In this document: in pieces, positions 53,510 to 61,966 of the stretch | How positions within the stretch are numbered: the first letter of the stretch is position 1 | Layout of the letters: every line of letters begins with the position of its first letter | DNA from: Cloacimonetes bacterium UBA6081 | Lineage (GTDB): Bacteria > Cloacimonadota > Cloacimonadia > Cloacimonadales > Cloacimonadaceae | NCBI GenBank assembly: GCA_002428685.1 | Contig: DIXL01000085.1 | Coordinates: forward strand, 88,076 to 152,075 | Reading direction: 5' to 3' | DNA length: 64,000 bases | Position numbers and translations under genes: made by a program | Notes under the pieces: model-generated | Told to the model about the DNA's origin: nothing | The model's input: only the letters and a program-made list of their open reading frames with translations | The model's database searches: none

Positions 53510-54499
53510 ATGATTAGAATAGGAGTTGTGGGCGTTGGCCACTTAGGACAGCATCATGCCCGCAAGTTTCAAAGTATTGAAGGTGCCTGCCTTGCCGGCA
53601 TTTATGACCGGAATCAGACCCGTGCCGATGAGATAGCTGCAAAGCTGAATACAAAAGCCTTCGAAAGCTATGAAGCCCTGTTGGGTTCTTGCGATGCTGT
53701 TGATATTGCCGCTACCACTACGGCACATTACGAACTTGCCAAACCTGCTCTGCTGGCTGGAAAACATATTTTTTTGGAAAAGCCCATTACCAGCGAAATG
53801 GCACAGGCGGAAGAACTGCTGGCTTTGGCAGAACAGAAAGGCTTGATTATTCAGGTTGGCCATATTGAACGCTTCAACCCCGTTATCCTGAAAGTGGAAC
53901 ACGAAATTGGAGAGCCGATGTTTATAGAGTCGCACCGGCTTTCCACTTTTCATCATCGCGGCACAGATGTGCCTGTGGTGCTGGATTTGATGATTCATGA
54001 TATTGACCTGATCCTCAGTTTCGTACATAGTCCGGTTACCGAAATCCGCGCCAGTGGCGTAGGGATTCTTACCCCAAGTATAGACATTGCCAATGCGCGC
54101 ATAGAGTTTGCCAACGGTGCTATTGCGAATGTAACTTCCTCACGCGTGTCCATGAAACAGGAGCGTAAACTGCGCTTCTTTCAACGTGATGCCTATATCA
54201 CCATGGATTTTCAGGCAAAACAGGTGCGGGTGCTGAAGAAATCGGCCGATATTATGAAGTATCTGCCCCAGATTTTGATGGGCTCCACAGATATTAACCC
54301 AGAGCAATTGATTGATATGCAAACAATTGATGTAAGCGACAGCCCAAGAGATGCCCTCAGCATGGAGCTGGAATCCTTTGTGGATTGCATCGCCAATCAC
54401 AAAACTCCCATTGTGGATGGTGCCGCAGGAACGCGTGCTTTGGATATAGCCTTAAAAATTATTAAACAGATTCAAACCAAAAATCAGAAATTTAAGTAA
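53510..54499 (+). CDS. Gfo/Idh/MocA oxidoreductase, GnnA-like
   Basis: 329 aa. Rossmann motif VGVGHLGQHHAR at the N-terminus and the catalytic EKPIT (about residues 91-95). The segments VGHIERFNP and DLMIHDIDL recall GnnA-type UDP-GlcNAc 3-dehydrogenases, which act with GnnB and LpxA in making amide-linked lipid A; no lpx gene is adjacent, so the substrate is uncertain. It is co-transcribed with the preceding dehydrogenase (2-nt gap). Confidence 0.75.
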   Translation: MIRIGVVGVGHLGQHHARKFQSIEGACLAGIYDRNQTRADEIAAKLNTKAFESYEALLGSCDAVDIAATTTAHYELAKPALLAGKHIFLEKPITSEMAQAEELLALAEQKGLIIQVGHIERFNPVILKVEHEIGEPMFIESHRLSTFHHRGTDVPVVLDLMIHDIDLILSFVHSPVTEIRASGVGILTPSIDIANARIEFANGAIANVTSSRVSMKQERKLRFFQRDAYITMDFQAKQVRVLKKSADIMKYLPQILMGSTDINPEQLIDMQTIDVSDSPRDALSMELESFVDCIANHKTPIVDGAAGTRALDIALKIIKQIQTKNQKFK

Positions 54500-54545
54500 C
54501 AAAGAGTATCGTTCGGGCGATCGATAGCCCAATATAGGAAATGTG

Positions 54546-55841
54546 ATGCAAGATGTTTTTGTAAAAGATGTAGCCCAACATATAGGCTCGGAAATCCGCC
54601 TGAAAGGCTGGGTTCGCAACACCCGTTCCAGCGGAAAGCTGGTGTTCATCATCCTGCGTGATGGTACAGGTGAAATGCAATGTATAGCTTTTAAGCCGGA
54701 TTTGAGCGAAGAGACCTTTGAAACTGCCAAACGGCTAACCCTGGAATCATCGGTTATCATTACCGGTATTCCCAAAAAACACCCCAAACAGGACGACGTG
54801 TTCGAGCTGGATATCCGCTCGGTAGTACTGGTGCAACTGGCAGAGGACTACCCCATCAGTAAAAAAGAACATGGGCCGGACTTTCTTCTAACCAACCGTC
54901 ATCTGTGGATCCGCTCTTCCAAACAGTGGGCAGTTTTACGCATACGGCACACAGTTTACTACGCCATCTGCGAATATCTGAATGATAATGAATTCATCAG
55001 GTTTGATTCGCCAATTTTAACTCCCAACGCCTGTGAAGGAACCACCACGCTGTTTGAATTGGATTATTTTGATGAAGGTAAGGCCTATCTTTCACAGTCG
55101 GGTCAGCTATATCTGGAAACAGGGATTATGAGTCTGGGCAGGGTTTACGATTTTGGCCCTGTGTTTCGTGCCGAGCGTTCCAAAACCCGCAAACACCTCA
55201 CAGAATTCTGGATGATGGATGCCGAAGCAGCTTATGTGGAACACGCCGAAAACGTGCAGATTCAGGAAGGCCTGATCCGGCATGTCATCCGCACAGTGCT
55301 AAAGAAATGCGCCAAAGAACTGGAGATACTGGAACGGGACATAGAAGCCTTAAAAGCTGCGGATGCCCCGTTTAAAATAATGACGCACCGCGAAGTGGTG
55401 GACTACCTGAAAACCAAAGGCAGCGAGATAACTTACGATGGCGATCTGGGTGCTCAGGATGAAGTGATGCTAACCGAAGCATCGCCTGTTCCCATATTTG
55501 TGGAACGCTGGCCCAAAGAGATAAAAGCTTTTTACATGAAACGCGATCCCCAAAATCCAAACCTCGTATTAGGTAACGATTTAATTGCCCCTGAAGGTTT
55601 TGGCGAAATTATCGGCGGTAGCCAGCGTGAGGATGATCACGAGCTGCTGCTGTCCAGAATGCAAGCCGAAAATATGCCCATAGAAGACTATCAATGGTTT
55701 TTAGACCTGCGTAAATATGGTTCTGTTCCACACAGCGGATTTGGCATAGGCCTGGAACGTTTGGTAACCTGGATGAGTGGCATCCATCATATTAGGGAGA
55801 CAATTCCATTTCCCAGGATGATTTATAGGATTTATCCCTGA
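54546..55841 (+). CDS. asnS: Asparaginyl-tRNA synthetase
   Basis: 431-aa class IIb synthetase: N-terminal OB fold for the anticodon (about residues 1-100), motif 2 FRAERSKTRKHL and motif 3 GFGIGLERL. The GGSQRED segment points to Asn rather than Asp specificity. The ATG at 54546 follows AGGAA; the GTG one codon upstream is less likely. Direct charging of tRNA-Asn is implied. Confidence 0.92.
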   Translation: MQDVFVKDVAQHIGSEIRLKGWVRNTRSSGKLVFIILRDGTGEMQCIAFKPDLSEETFETAKRLTLESSVIITGIPKKHPKQDDVFELDIRSVVLVQLAEDYPISKKEHGPDFLLTNRHLWIRSSKQWAVLRIRHTVYYAICEYLNDNEFIRFDSPILTPNACEGTTTLFELDYFDEGKAYLSQSGQLYLETGIMSLGRVYDFGPVFRAERSKTRKHLTEFWMMDAEAAYVEHAENVQIQEGLIRHVIRTVLKKCAKELEILERDIEALKAADAPFKIMTHREVVDYLKTKGSEITYDGDLGAQDEVMLTEASPVPIFVERWPKEIKAFYMKRDPQNPNLVLGNDLIAPEGFGEIIGGSQREDDHELLLSRMQAENMPIEDYQWFLDLRKYGSVPHSGFGIGLERLVTWMSGIHHIRETIPFPRMIYRIYP

Positions 55842-55847
55842 TGAAGT

Positions 55848-55966
55848 GGTCAGGGGACAGTAAGTGGAAAAGTGGAAAAGTGGAAAGGTGAAAAGGTGAA
55901 ACAAGGTTTGAATCAAGCTTGCTTTATCTATCCATTTAGTCCACTATGTCCATATAGTCCACATCA
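55848..55966. repeat. Tandem short repeats after asnS
   Basis: GGGGACAG, then AGTGGAAA repeated four times, then AAGGTGAAA, then TAGTCCA-type units (55930-55962). The first half repeats 32108-32172 in reverse complement. It fills the 149-bp gap before the aminotransferase gene. Confidence 0.6.
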
Positions 55967-55990
55967 GAATAACATCAACAAGGAGCTTCC

Positions 55991-57205
55991 ATGATCAATA
56001 GCTACTTTTCCGAAACCACGAAAGTAATGAAATCTTCTCTGATCAGAGAACTGGTAGCAGCTACAAAAAATGTTCCAGGTCTTATTTCTTTTGCAGGTGG
56101 TTTTCCCTCGCCAGCCACTTTCCCTAAGGATGTGCTTAGCAAGCTTTATGCCGAAGTGGTAGCAGATGAAGGCAAAGACGTGCTTCAATATGGAGCCAGC
56201 GAAGGTGATGCCCAGCTTAAAGGCGAATTGTTGAAGTGGGAAGGCTACACCAACCTGACGCCGGATAACCTAATGACCACAGTTGGAGCTACAAACGCTA
56301 TCTATTACCTTAGTCGGGCTGTTTTGAACGAAGGCGATGTAATTCTGTGTGAAGCACCCACATTCTTGGGAAGCCTGGTTGTCTTTGATGCCTTGCAAGC
56401 TGACGTGCAAAGCATCCCCATGGATAATGAAGGAATCGATCTGAACCTTCTGACTGAGAAAGTGAAGCAATTGCGCCAAGCTGGAAAAAAGATTAAAGTG
56501 CTCTACACTATCCCAGATTTTCAAAATCCAGCCGGTATTTCCATGAGCCTGAAACGGCGTCATGAACTATTGAACTATTGCCTGAGGGAAAACATTCTGG
56601 TGATGGAAGATAATCCCTATTCGCGTCTGCGCTTTAGCGGCGAAGAGCTTCCCACCCTGTTTCGCATTGCCAATGATGAAATGCAGCATCCATTTTTGGT
56701 TACGGAGATTGTTTCCTTTTCCAAAATTTTGGGGCCTGGTATGCGTGTAGCTTTTGCCAAAGGTAATCCAGAACTTATTAATAAAATGGTTTCCTGGCAG
56801 CAGAAAGTGAATATAACTCCTGATTGCGTAACCCAGCGCGTGGCAGCCAAGTATTTCGCCGGTGGACACATGAATCCTCACATCCATTTGATCTGCGAAT
56901 TTTATAAACCATATCTGGACAAGATGCTAGATTGCCTGAATTCAGAAATGCCTGGCTTTGTGCAGTGGACCAAACCCCAGGGAGGAATATTCCTTTGGTT
57001 GTGGCTTCCTGAAGACCTAAATGCAGACAAGCTGTTCTTTTCTGCCAAAGATCATCTGGTAACCTTTATCCCCGGTAGCAAATTCTACCCTGAAGGTCAG
57101 GAAAAATACAATTGCATGCGTTTGAATTTCACGTATTCCAGTATTGAGCAAATAGAAACCGGAATTAAACGTCTGGCACAGCTATTAAAATCAATCTATG
57201 TTTGA
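55991..57205 (+). CDS. PLP-dependent aminotransferase, fold type I
   Basis: 404 aa. The Schiff-base Lys is in SFSKILGPGMR, PLP contacts in PDFQNPAG and MEDNPYSRL, and the terminal Arg region is NCMRLNFTY. The pattern ISFAGGFPSPATFP is typical of 2-aminoadipate/aromatic/branched aminotransferases of the LysN and MocR-like group. Broad specificity and a role in amino-acid fermentation are likely; the exact substrate cannot be told. AAGGAG precedes the ATG at 55991. Confidence 0.88.
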   Translation: MINSYFSETTKVMKSSLIRELVAATKNVPGLISFAGGFPSPATFPKDVLSKLYAEVVADEGKDVLQYGASEGDAQLKGELLKWEGYTNLTPDNLMTTVGATNAIYYLSRAVLNEGDVILCEAPTFLGSLVVFDALQADVQSIPMDNEGIDLNLLTEKVKQLRQAGKKIKVLYTIPDFQNPAGISMSLKRRHELLNYCLRENILVMEDNPYSRLRFSGEELPTLFRIANDEMQHPFLVTEIVSFSKILGPGMRVAFAKGNPELINKMVSWQQKVNITPDCVTQRVAAKYFAGGHMNPHIHLICEFYKPYLDKMLDCLNSEMPGFVQWTKPQGGIFLWLWLPEDLNADKLFFSAKDHLVTFIPGSKFYPEGQEKYNCMRLNFTYSSIEQIETGIKRLAQLLKSIYV

Positions 57206-57230
57206 CAAAGGAACGTTTCTTGCTTATACT
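57202..57230 (+). promoter_or_regulatory. Sigma-70-type promoter before gene at 57265
   Basis: TTGACA (57202-57207), 17 nt, TATACT (57225-57230). This is close to consensus. It overlaps the last codon of the aminotransferase gene and starts transcription about 30 nt before the next ATG. Confidence 0.75.
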
Positions 57231-57264
57231 ATCAAGTGAGCCCTGAATATCGATAGGAGACAAA

Positions 57265-57720
57265 ATGAGAAAGCTGCTGATCATCCTTGCCCTGACAATT
57301 TTGTTGCTGCCTTTGGCAGCACAGATTGACCTTCCGCGTCCAAACTTTAGTCCCTATACTTCTAACAACCCCTCTTCATTGAATCTGGAAAACCTGTCTA
57401 TGAGCCATTCCATGGGCTTTGAAGCGGGAACCAGTTCTACGGGAGATGGTTATTATCTTTCCCGCTACACAAACCACCTTAAGTATAAATTTAACCCCAA
57501 ACTGGAACTTGACTTAGACCTTAATTTCGTCAATTTTGGCAGTGTAAATACGGCCAACAAGTGGGAATTGAACAGCGATAACGCTTCCAAAGTTATCCCA
57601 GAGTTTTCCCTTCGCTACAAGCCAACAGACAGCATATTCATCAATGTGCAAATGGTTCATGGTGGTCTTTACAACTACAATAGAAACAGCTGGAATAGCT
57701 GGCAAGGAGACCGTCCCTGA
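57265..57720 (+). CDS. Small secreted beta-strand protein
   Basis: 151 aa, function not recognised. The signal peptide is MRKLLIILALTILLLPLAAQ. The mature part alternates polar and hydrophobic residues (YKFNPKLELDLDLNFVNFG, SLRYKPTDSIFINVQMVHGG), as in outer-membrane barrels, but is too short for a full barrel, so it may be a lipid-face or assembly protein. It has its own strong promoter, GGAG before the ATG, and an AAGGAG near its 3' end that serves the next gene. Confidence 0.78.
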   Translation: MRKLLIILALTILLLPLAAQIDLPRPNFSPYTSNNPSSLNLENLSMSHSMGFEAGTSSTGDGYYLSRYTNHLKYKFNPKLELDLDLNFVNFGSVNTANKWELNSDNASKVIPEFSLRYKPTDSIFINVQMVHGGLYNYNRNSWNSWQGDRP

Positions 57721-58478
57721 TTACCGCCATTGTCATAATAATAGCCATCTTTGGTGCAGTTCTGGGCAGCTTTTTTAATGTCCTGGTGTATCGCATCCCG
57801 CTAAAACAAAGCATTGTTTTCCCCGCCTCACATTGTGCAAACTGCAAGAAGCGTATTCCCCCATATCAAAACATTCCCATCATCAGCTATTTGTTGCTGC
57901 AGGGTAAGTGTTCCAAATGCGGTGCTAAGATACACTGGCACCATTTATTGGTTGAGATTGTAACCCCTGTTCTATTTGTTGCATTGTTTTTCAGATATGG
58001 TTTGAACAGCTTTTTATTCTACAAGTATGCTCTGTTAATTGGGTTTTTGATCCCCATATTCTTTATAGATGCCTTTCAACAGATTATCCCTCATGTCCTT
58101 TCAATCCCGCTAATTGTTATCGGTTTTATCCTTTCAGCTATTCCCGGTAACGATATAGGAATCCTGAATGCTCTTTTTACCTCACTATTTGTGTTTTGCT
58201 TTCTATTGTTGCTGGCTTGGGGCTATCAAAAAGCCAGGGGATCCGAAGGTATAGGTGGTGGAGATATCTGGCTGCTAACAGGGATCAGCACCTTTTTTGG
58301 AATCACAGGGATGCCTTATATCTTTATCCTATCGGCTATTCTGGGTATAATCTATTTCTTTATTTTTGTGCGCGACAAATCCAAACCCTTTGCCTTTGGG
58401 ACATTCATTGCATTTGCATCAATGCTTTGGGCAATAATTGGCGAAGACACAATTCTAAACGCCATACCTTACATATAG
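57717..58478 (+). CDS. pilD: Prepilin peptidase, probable CTG start
   Basis: 253-aa membrane aspartyl protease/methylase for type IV pilin-like precursors. The N-terminal part GSFFNVLVYRIP is required in the family and lies upstream of the first GTG (57786). Zn-ribbon Cys pairs are at 40/43 and 65/68. Catalytic Asp are in FIDAFQ and GGGDIW. The frame opens only at 57699 and has no ATG/GTG/TTG before the first helix; CTG at 57717 has AAGGAG 7 nt upstream and overlaps the previous stop as CTGA. About seven membrane helices are predicted. Confidence 0.88.
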   Translation: MITAIVIIIAIFGAVLGSFFNVLVYRIPLKQSIVFPASHCANCKKRIPPYQNIPIISYLLLQGKCSKCGAKIHWHHLLVEIVTPVLFVALFFRYGLNSFLFYKYALLIGFLIPIFFIDAFQQIIPHVLSIPLIVIGFILSAIPGNDIGILNALFTSLFVFCFLLLLAWGYQKARGSEGIGGGDIWLLTGISTFFGITGMPYIFILSAILGIIYFFIFVRDKSKPFAFGTFIAFASMLWAIIGEDTILNAIPYI

Positions 58479-58515
58479 CAGTTTTTTTGTCTCTACTCTC
58501 AAGCTTGAGTGCTAT

Positions 58516-58977
58516 TTAGAATAACGCTTTAACTAATGTTGCAGGATCCAAGCGAAAAGCTGAACCTTTGCCTTCAAAAAAGCTATGCTCCTTGATCAGA
58601 TGTATGTTTAATGCCGTCCAAACGACAGTAGTATTGTTTTTTGTGTTAGTGAGGCTAGTTATGTATTTACGATGAAAACCGTCATGAGCCCAGGGACAGT
58701 TCATTCTTCCTCTAGTAACTTCAGTCTCCACTACATAAATATCATCAACTGTTACTCTGCCGTCAAAAGCATTAAAGCTGGCATTCGAAAAGTATAGCAT
58801 TCGCTCTGCTACTTCAATTGGTGTTCTTGATAGAGCTTGCAACTGTTTGTCATCATCAGAGATAATGTCTGATATACTGCGTTTGTCTTTACCAAGGAAA
58901 CCGTTTAAGGAAATAATTCCAGGCTGCATCCGGGCACGAATTCTTTGTTCTTGTGTAGTTTCTTTCATTTTCCTCAT
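58516..58977 (-). CDS. Uncharacterised protein at the end of the NQR operon
   Basis: 153 aa, not recognised. Soluble, no signal peptide. Conserved-looking features are TPIEVAERMLYFSNASFNAFDGR, a CPWAHDGFHRKY block and a C-terminal LDPATLVKALF. The start overlaps the nqrF stop by 4 nt (ATGA), so it is translated with the NQR genes. It might be an accessory or maturation factor, but nothing in the sequence proves this. Confidence 0.7.
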   Translation of the reverse strand: MRKMKETTQEQRIRARMQPGIISLNGFLGKDKRSISDIISDDDKQLQALSRTPIEVAERMLYFSNASFNAFDGRVTVDDIYVVETEVTRGRMNCPWAHDGFHRKYITSLTNTKNNTTVVWTALNIHLIKEHSFFEGKGSAFRLDPATLVKALF

Positions 58978-60083
58978 CCAAAACTGTCATAATATATTTT
59001 ATCTTTGGGTATGCCTTCCTCAATCAGGGCTTTAGTTACTGCGTTTATCATTCCGGGGCTACCGCAAAGGTAAGCCTCTGTGTTTTTAGGATCGCGAATT
59101 GCATCTTTAAAATATGGCATAACAAATCCGGTTTTGCCTGTCCAGCCGTCTCCCTGCTCACTATGCGAAAGCACTGGAACATATTCAAAGCTGGGAAACA
59201 CTTTTTCAAAGGCATGCATTTCATCGGTTAAATATAGGTCTTTGGTAGTTCGAGCTCCAAAGAAATAGGTCATTTTTCGTTTACAGCCAATCACTGCCAG
59301 ATGCTCCAGCATAGATTTGATGGGAGCTTTACCCGAACCTCCAGCTACATAAATGATGTCGGCATCAGTATCCCGCAGGAAAAAATCACCATAAGGACCG
59401 GTCAGGCTTACTGTGTCGCCAAGTTTTAGGTGTTGGTGAACCCAGGTAGTGCAAATGCCTTCCGGGACATAGCGAATAATTAACTGCAGAGAGCTGTTAA
59501 TTTCCGGTTTTGACGATATGGAATATGCTCTAATTACACCTTGCTTCACTTTGCCATAAGGCTTGGTTTCCAACTGAACATATTGTCCGGCTAAAAAGTC
59601 AATTTTCTCCCCGTCGGCAAATTTAAATGTGATACCCTTGGTGTCATAAGTATAATCTATGATTTCAGTAACAGTGGCATTGAAACGCCTTATATTAAAA
59701 ATACCGGCAGGAATCTCAATCTTGATATCACTTTTAACTTTTACCTGACATGCCAGGCGGATATCTCCGGCAGCCAGTTCTGCCTTGGTGAGTAAAGGTT
59801 TCTCTGTGGGTAGAATTGGACCCCCACCAGAGATAACTTTGCATTTACAGGCAGCGCAACTACCGCGTCCTCCGCAAGCTGAAGGAAGAAATATCTGCTT
59901 GTCGGATAGAGAGCTAAGCAGGCTGTTTCCGCCTTTGATGACAAGTTCACGTTTACCGTTGATATCTATCTTACAATCACCATAATTGCTTAACCGGCGT
60001 TGTGCTATCACCATAATGATAGCAAGCAGGCTTCCAATAGCACTGAGGACTGTCACATCTTTGATGATTATAGTAAACATCAC
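58974..60083 (-). CDS. nqrF: Na+-NQR subunit F (NADH, FAD, 2Fe-2S)
   Basis: 369-aa electron entry subunit. One N-terminal helix (about 8-27). A ferredoxin-like domain has Cys70, Cys76, Cys79 and Cys112. The FAD site is RAYSISS and the NADH site GGSGKAPIKS. The C-terminus ends YYDSFG as in the family. Its presence separates this complex from RNF, which lacks such a subunit. It is 6 nt after nqrE. Confidence 0.95.
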   Translation of the reverse strand: MMFTIIIKDVTVLSAIGSLLAIIMVIAQRRLSNYGDCKIDINGKRELVIKGGNSLLSSLSDKQIFLPSACGGRGSCAACKCKVISGGGPILPTEKPLLTKAELAAGDIRLACQVKVKSDIKIEIPAGIFNIRRFNATVTEIIDYTYDTKGITFKFADGEKIDFLAGQYVQLETKPYGKVKQGVIRAYSISSKPEINSSLQLIIRYVPEGICTTWVHQHLKLGDTVSLTGPYGDFFLRDTDADIIYVAGGSGKAPIKSMLEHLAVIGCKRKMTYFFGARTTKDLYLTDEMHAFEKVFPSFEYVPVLSHSEQGDGWTGKTGFVMPYFKDAIRDPKNTEAYLCGSPGMINAVTKALIEEGIPKDKIYYDSFG

Positions 60084-60089
60084 TTATCC

Positions 60090-60677
60090 CTATTGAATTT
60101 GCACAATACCGGAAAATCCGACAAAAGCCAATGCCATGATGCCAGTGATTATCAGGCTTATTCCCACTCCCTGTAAACCAAGGGGAACCATTTTTTCTTT
60201 TAGTTTACGCCGAATCGCAGCCAGCATTAGAATTGCCAAAAGCCAACCGATGCCGCTGCCAGCACCAAAAGCGATGGATTGCAGGAAGTTATAGTTTCTA
60301 ATAACCAGAAACAGGCTTACTCCAAAGATTGCACAGTTTACAGTAATCAAAGGTAAAAATATGCCCAAAGTATAATATAAAGCTGGGGTATAGCGTTCGA
60401 TGATCAATTCCAAAAGCTGAACAAAAGCTGCGATGACAATTATAAACACAATGAATTGCAGATACACAATTCCGAAATAAACCAGAATGTAATGATACAC
60501 CAACCAGTTCAAAGCCGCAGTGATAGTTAGCACAAATACTACTGCCACACCTAAGCCAAAAGATGATTCCACTTCCCGTGATACAGATAGATAAGAGCAC
60601 ATTCCCAAAAAGTTGGTGAGCAGGATGTTACTTGTAAAAATAGCTGCCCAAAAAAGCACAAAAGCACTAATATCCAT
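60090..60677 (-). CDS. nqrE: Na+-NQR subunit E
   Basis: 195-aa integral membrane protein of six helices, the RnfA/NqrE family. N-terminal segment NILLTNFLGMC carries the conserved Cys proposed to help hold the membrane Fe centre with NqrD, and a second conserved Cys is in TVNCAIFG. It is 3 nt after nqrD. Confidence 0.93.
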   Translation of the reverse strand: MDISAFVLFWAAIFTSNILLTNFLGMCSYLSVSREVESSFGLGVAVVFVLTITAALNWLVYHYILVYFGIVYLQFIVFIIVIAAFVQLLELIIERYTPALYYTLGIFLPLITVNCAIFGVSLFLVIRNYNFLQSIAFGAGSGIGWLLAILMLAAIRRKLKEKMVPLGLQGVGISLIITGIMALAFVGFSGIVQIQ

Positions 60678-60680
60678 AAC

Positions 60681-61277
60681 TTACACCTTCGGCTTATAAA
60701 ACCGGACGTTTATTATCCAGATCAACATTGCCAAGATAAAAAAGGCACTTGGTGCCATTACCATGATAGACCAGGGAGTCCACCATGCACCTAACACCCT
60801 TATACCAAACAGACTGCCAAAGCCAAAAAGCTCACGGATAAAACCAATTAGTAGCAAAACAAAAGTATAGCCAACTCCAGCCCCAACTCCATCAACAAGT
60901 GAATCGAAAGGCTTGTTTTGAGAAGCAAAGGCTTCTGCCCTACCCATCAGAATGCAATTGGTAATTATAAGCCCTACATAAGGGCCAAGTTGTTTACTAA
61001 TTGCGGGCAAATTCGCCTTCAAAAAGATATCAACAATAATCACATAAGCTGCGATTATTAGGGTTTGCACCATCATTCTCACACTGCGTGGAGTCCATGC
61101 TCTGATTAGAGAAATAGTGAATCCTGACAAAGCCAGAGAAAAGATTACGCCTAAACCCATGATTAGAGAATTCATCATCAGATTTGTTACTGCCAAAGCA
61201 GAACAAATACCCAGTATTTGACGCCAGATAGAGTTTTCTGTAAAGGCACTGGTGATAAAGATTTCTTTCTTAGTCAT
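60681..61277 (-). CDS. nqrD: Na+-NQR subunit D
   Basis: 198-aa membrane protein of six helices, the RnfE/NqrD family. Conserved Cys occur in LGICSALAVT and in ITNCILMGRAEAFAS, matching the paired positions in NqrE. It is 8 nt after nqrC. Confidence 0.93.
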   Translation of the reverse strand: MTKKEIFITSAFTENSIWRQILGICSALAVTNLMMNSLIMGLGVIFSLALSGFTISLIRAWTPRSVRMMVQTLIIAAYVIIVDIFLKANLPAISKQLGPYVGLIITNCILMGRAEAFASQNKPFDSLVDGVGAGVGYTFVLLLIGFIRELFGFGSLFGIRVLGAWWTPWSIMVMAPSAFFILAMLIWIINVRFYKPKV

Positions 61278-61285
61278 ATACTTTC

Positions 61286-61966
61286 CTACCTTTGCACAGG
61301 CTGGGCATCCATGGCCTCTATGATAAGGGTTATTTCGCTTTCTAACATTTTTAAAACACTGGCAGAAGTAATAGTAGCACCTGTTATCTGTTGTATTTCG
61401 GTAGAATTGGTTGGCTGTTTACCTTCTGGGATCAAGATAAAACTCACCAATTTGTGCTTGTTTTGGTTTACTACATCATATATGGGTATCTTTTTGAATT
61501 GGTCAAGAAACCATTGTTCACCTATTCTTCCACCTAAACCGGGAGTCTCCATTTGATCATAGATAACCAAACCGTCCAAGGTTGTAATATCTGGCGAAAG
61601 AACTATCAGAGCACGCATTGAGCCCCATAATCCTTTACCACCGATATCAAAGCAATAGCCCAAAAGGCTGTCTCCCACAGATGCTGAAAATGTCCTACGG
61701 TCAACCCCAGGCAGCTGGACTTCATTAATATAGCTGGGAAAAGCTTCTGGATAATCGTTTACTATGTGATAGGGCTTGGTTTCTGTTGCTGAAGCAATTG
61801 ACTCAGCGAATAGCCCCAACACCAAACGCTGGTAGCTATCTTTATTATTAGCTTCAATTTTGGCTTCACTGCTACGATACATAAAAGCCAAAATACCTAC
61901 AAACACAATGCAGGTTATCAGCATAAATAAAACCGGATAGAGCATTGAGTCGCGAAAGTTACTCAT
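61286..61966 (-). CDS. nqrC: Na+-NQR subunit C (covalent FMN)
   Basis: 226 aa. One N-terminal helix and a periplasmic FMN-binding domain. The flavinylation motif reads TGATITS with Thr198 as the expected attachment residue, and ETPGLGGRI is the classical loop. An ApbE-type transferase would be needed and is not in this window. The start overlaps the nqrB stop by 4 nt. Confidence 0.94.
   Translation of the reverse strand: MSNFRDSMLYPVLFMLITCIVFVGILAFMYRSSEAKIEANNKDSYQRLVLGLFAESIASATETKPYHIVNDYPEAFPSYINEVQLPGVDRRTFSASVGDSLLGYCFDIGGKGLWGSMRALIVLSPDITTLDGLVIYDQMETPGLGGRIGEQWFLDQFKKIPIYDVVNQNKHKLVSFILIPEGKQPTNSTEIQQITGATITSASVLKMLESEITLIIEAMDAQPVQR

Noticed and set aside
58480..58512. Terminator between pilD and the convergent gene (palindrome CTCAAGCTTGAG)
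   Set aside because: The T-run precedes the palindrome on the plus strand and no T-run follows on either strand.
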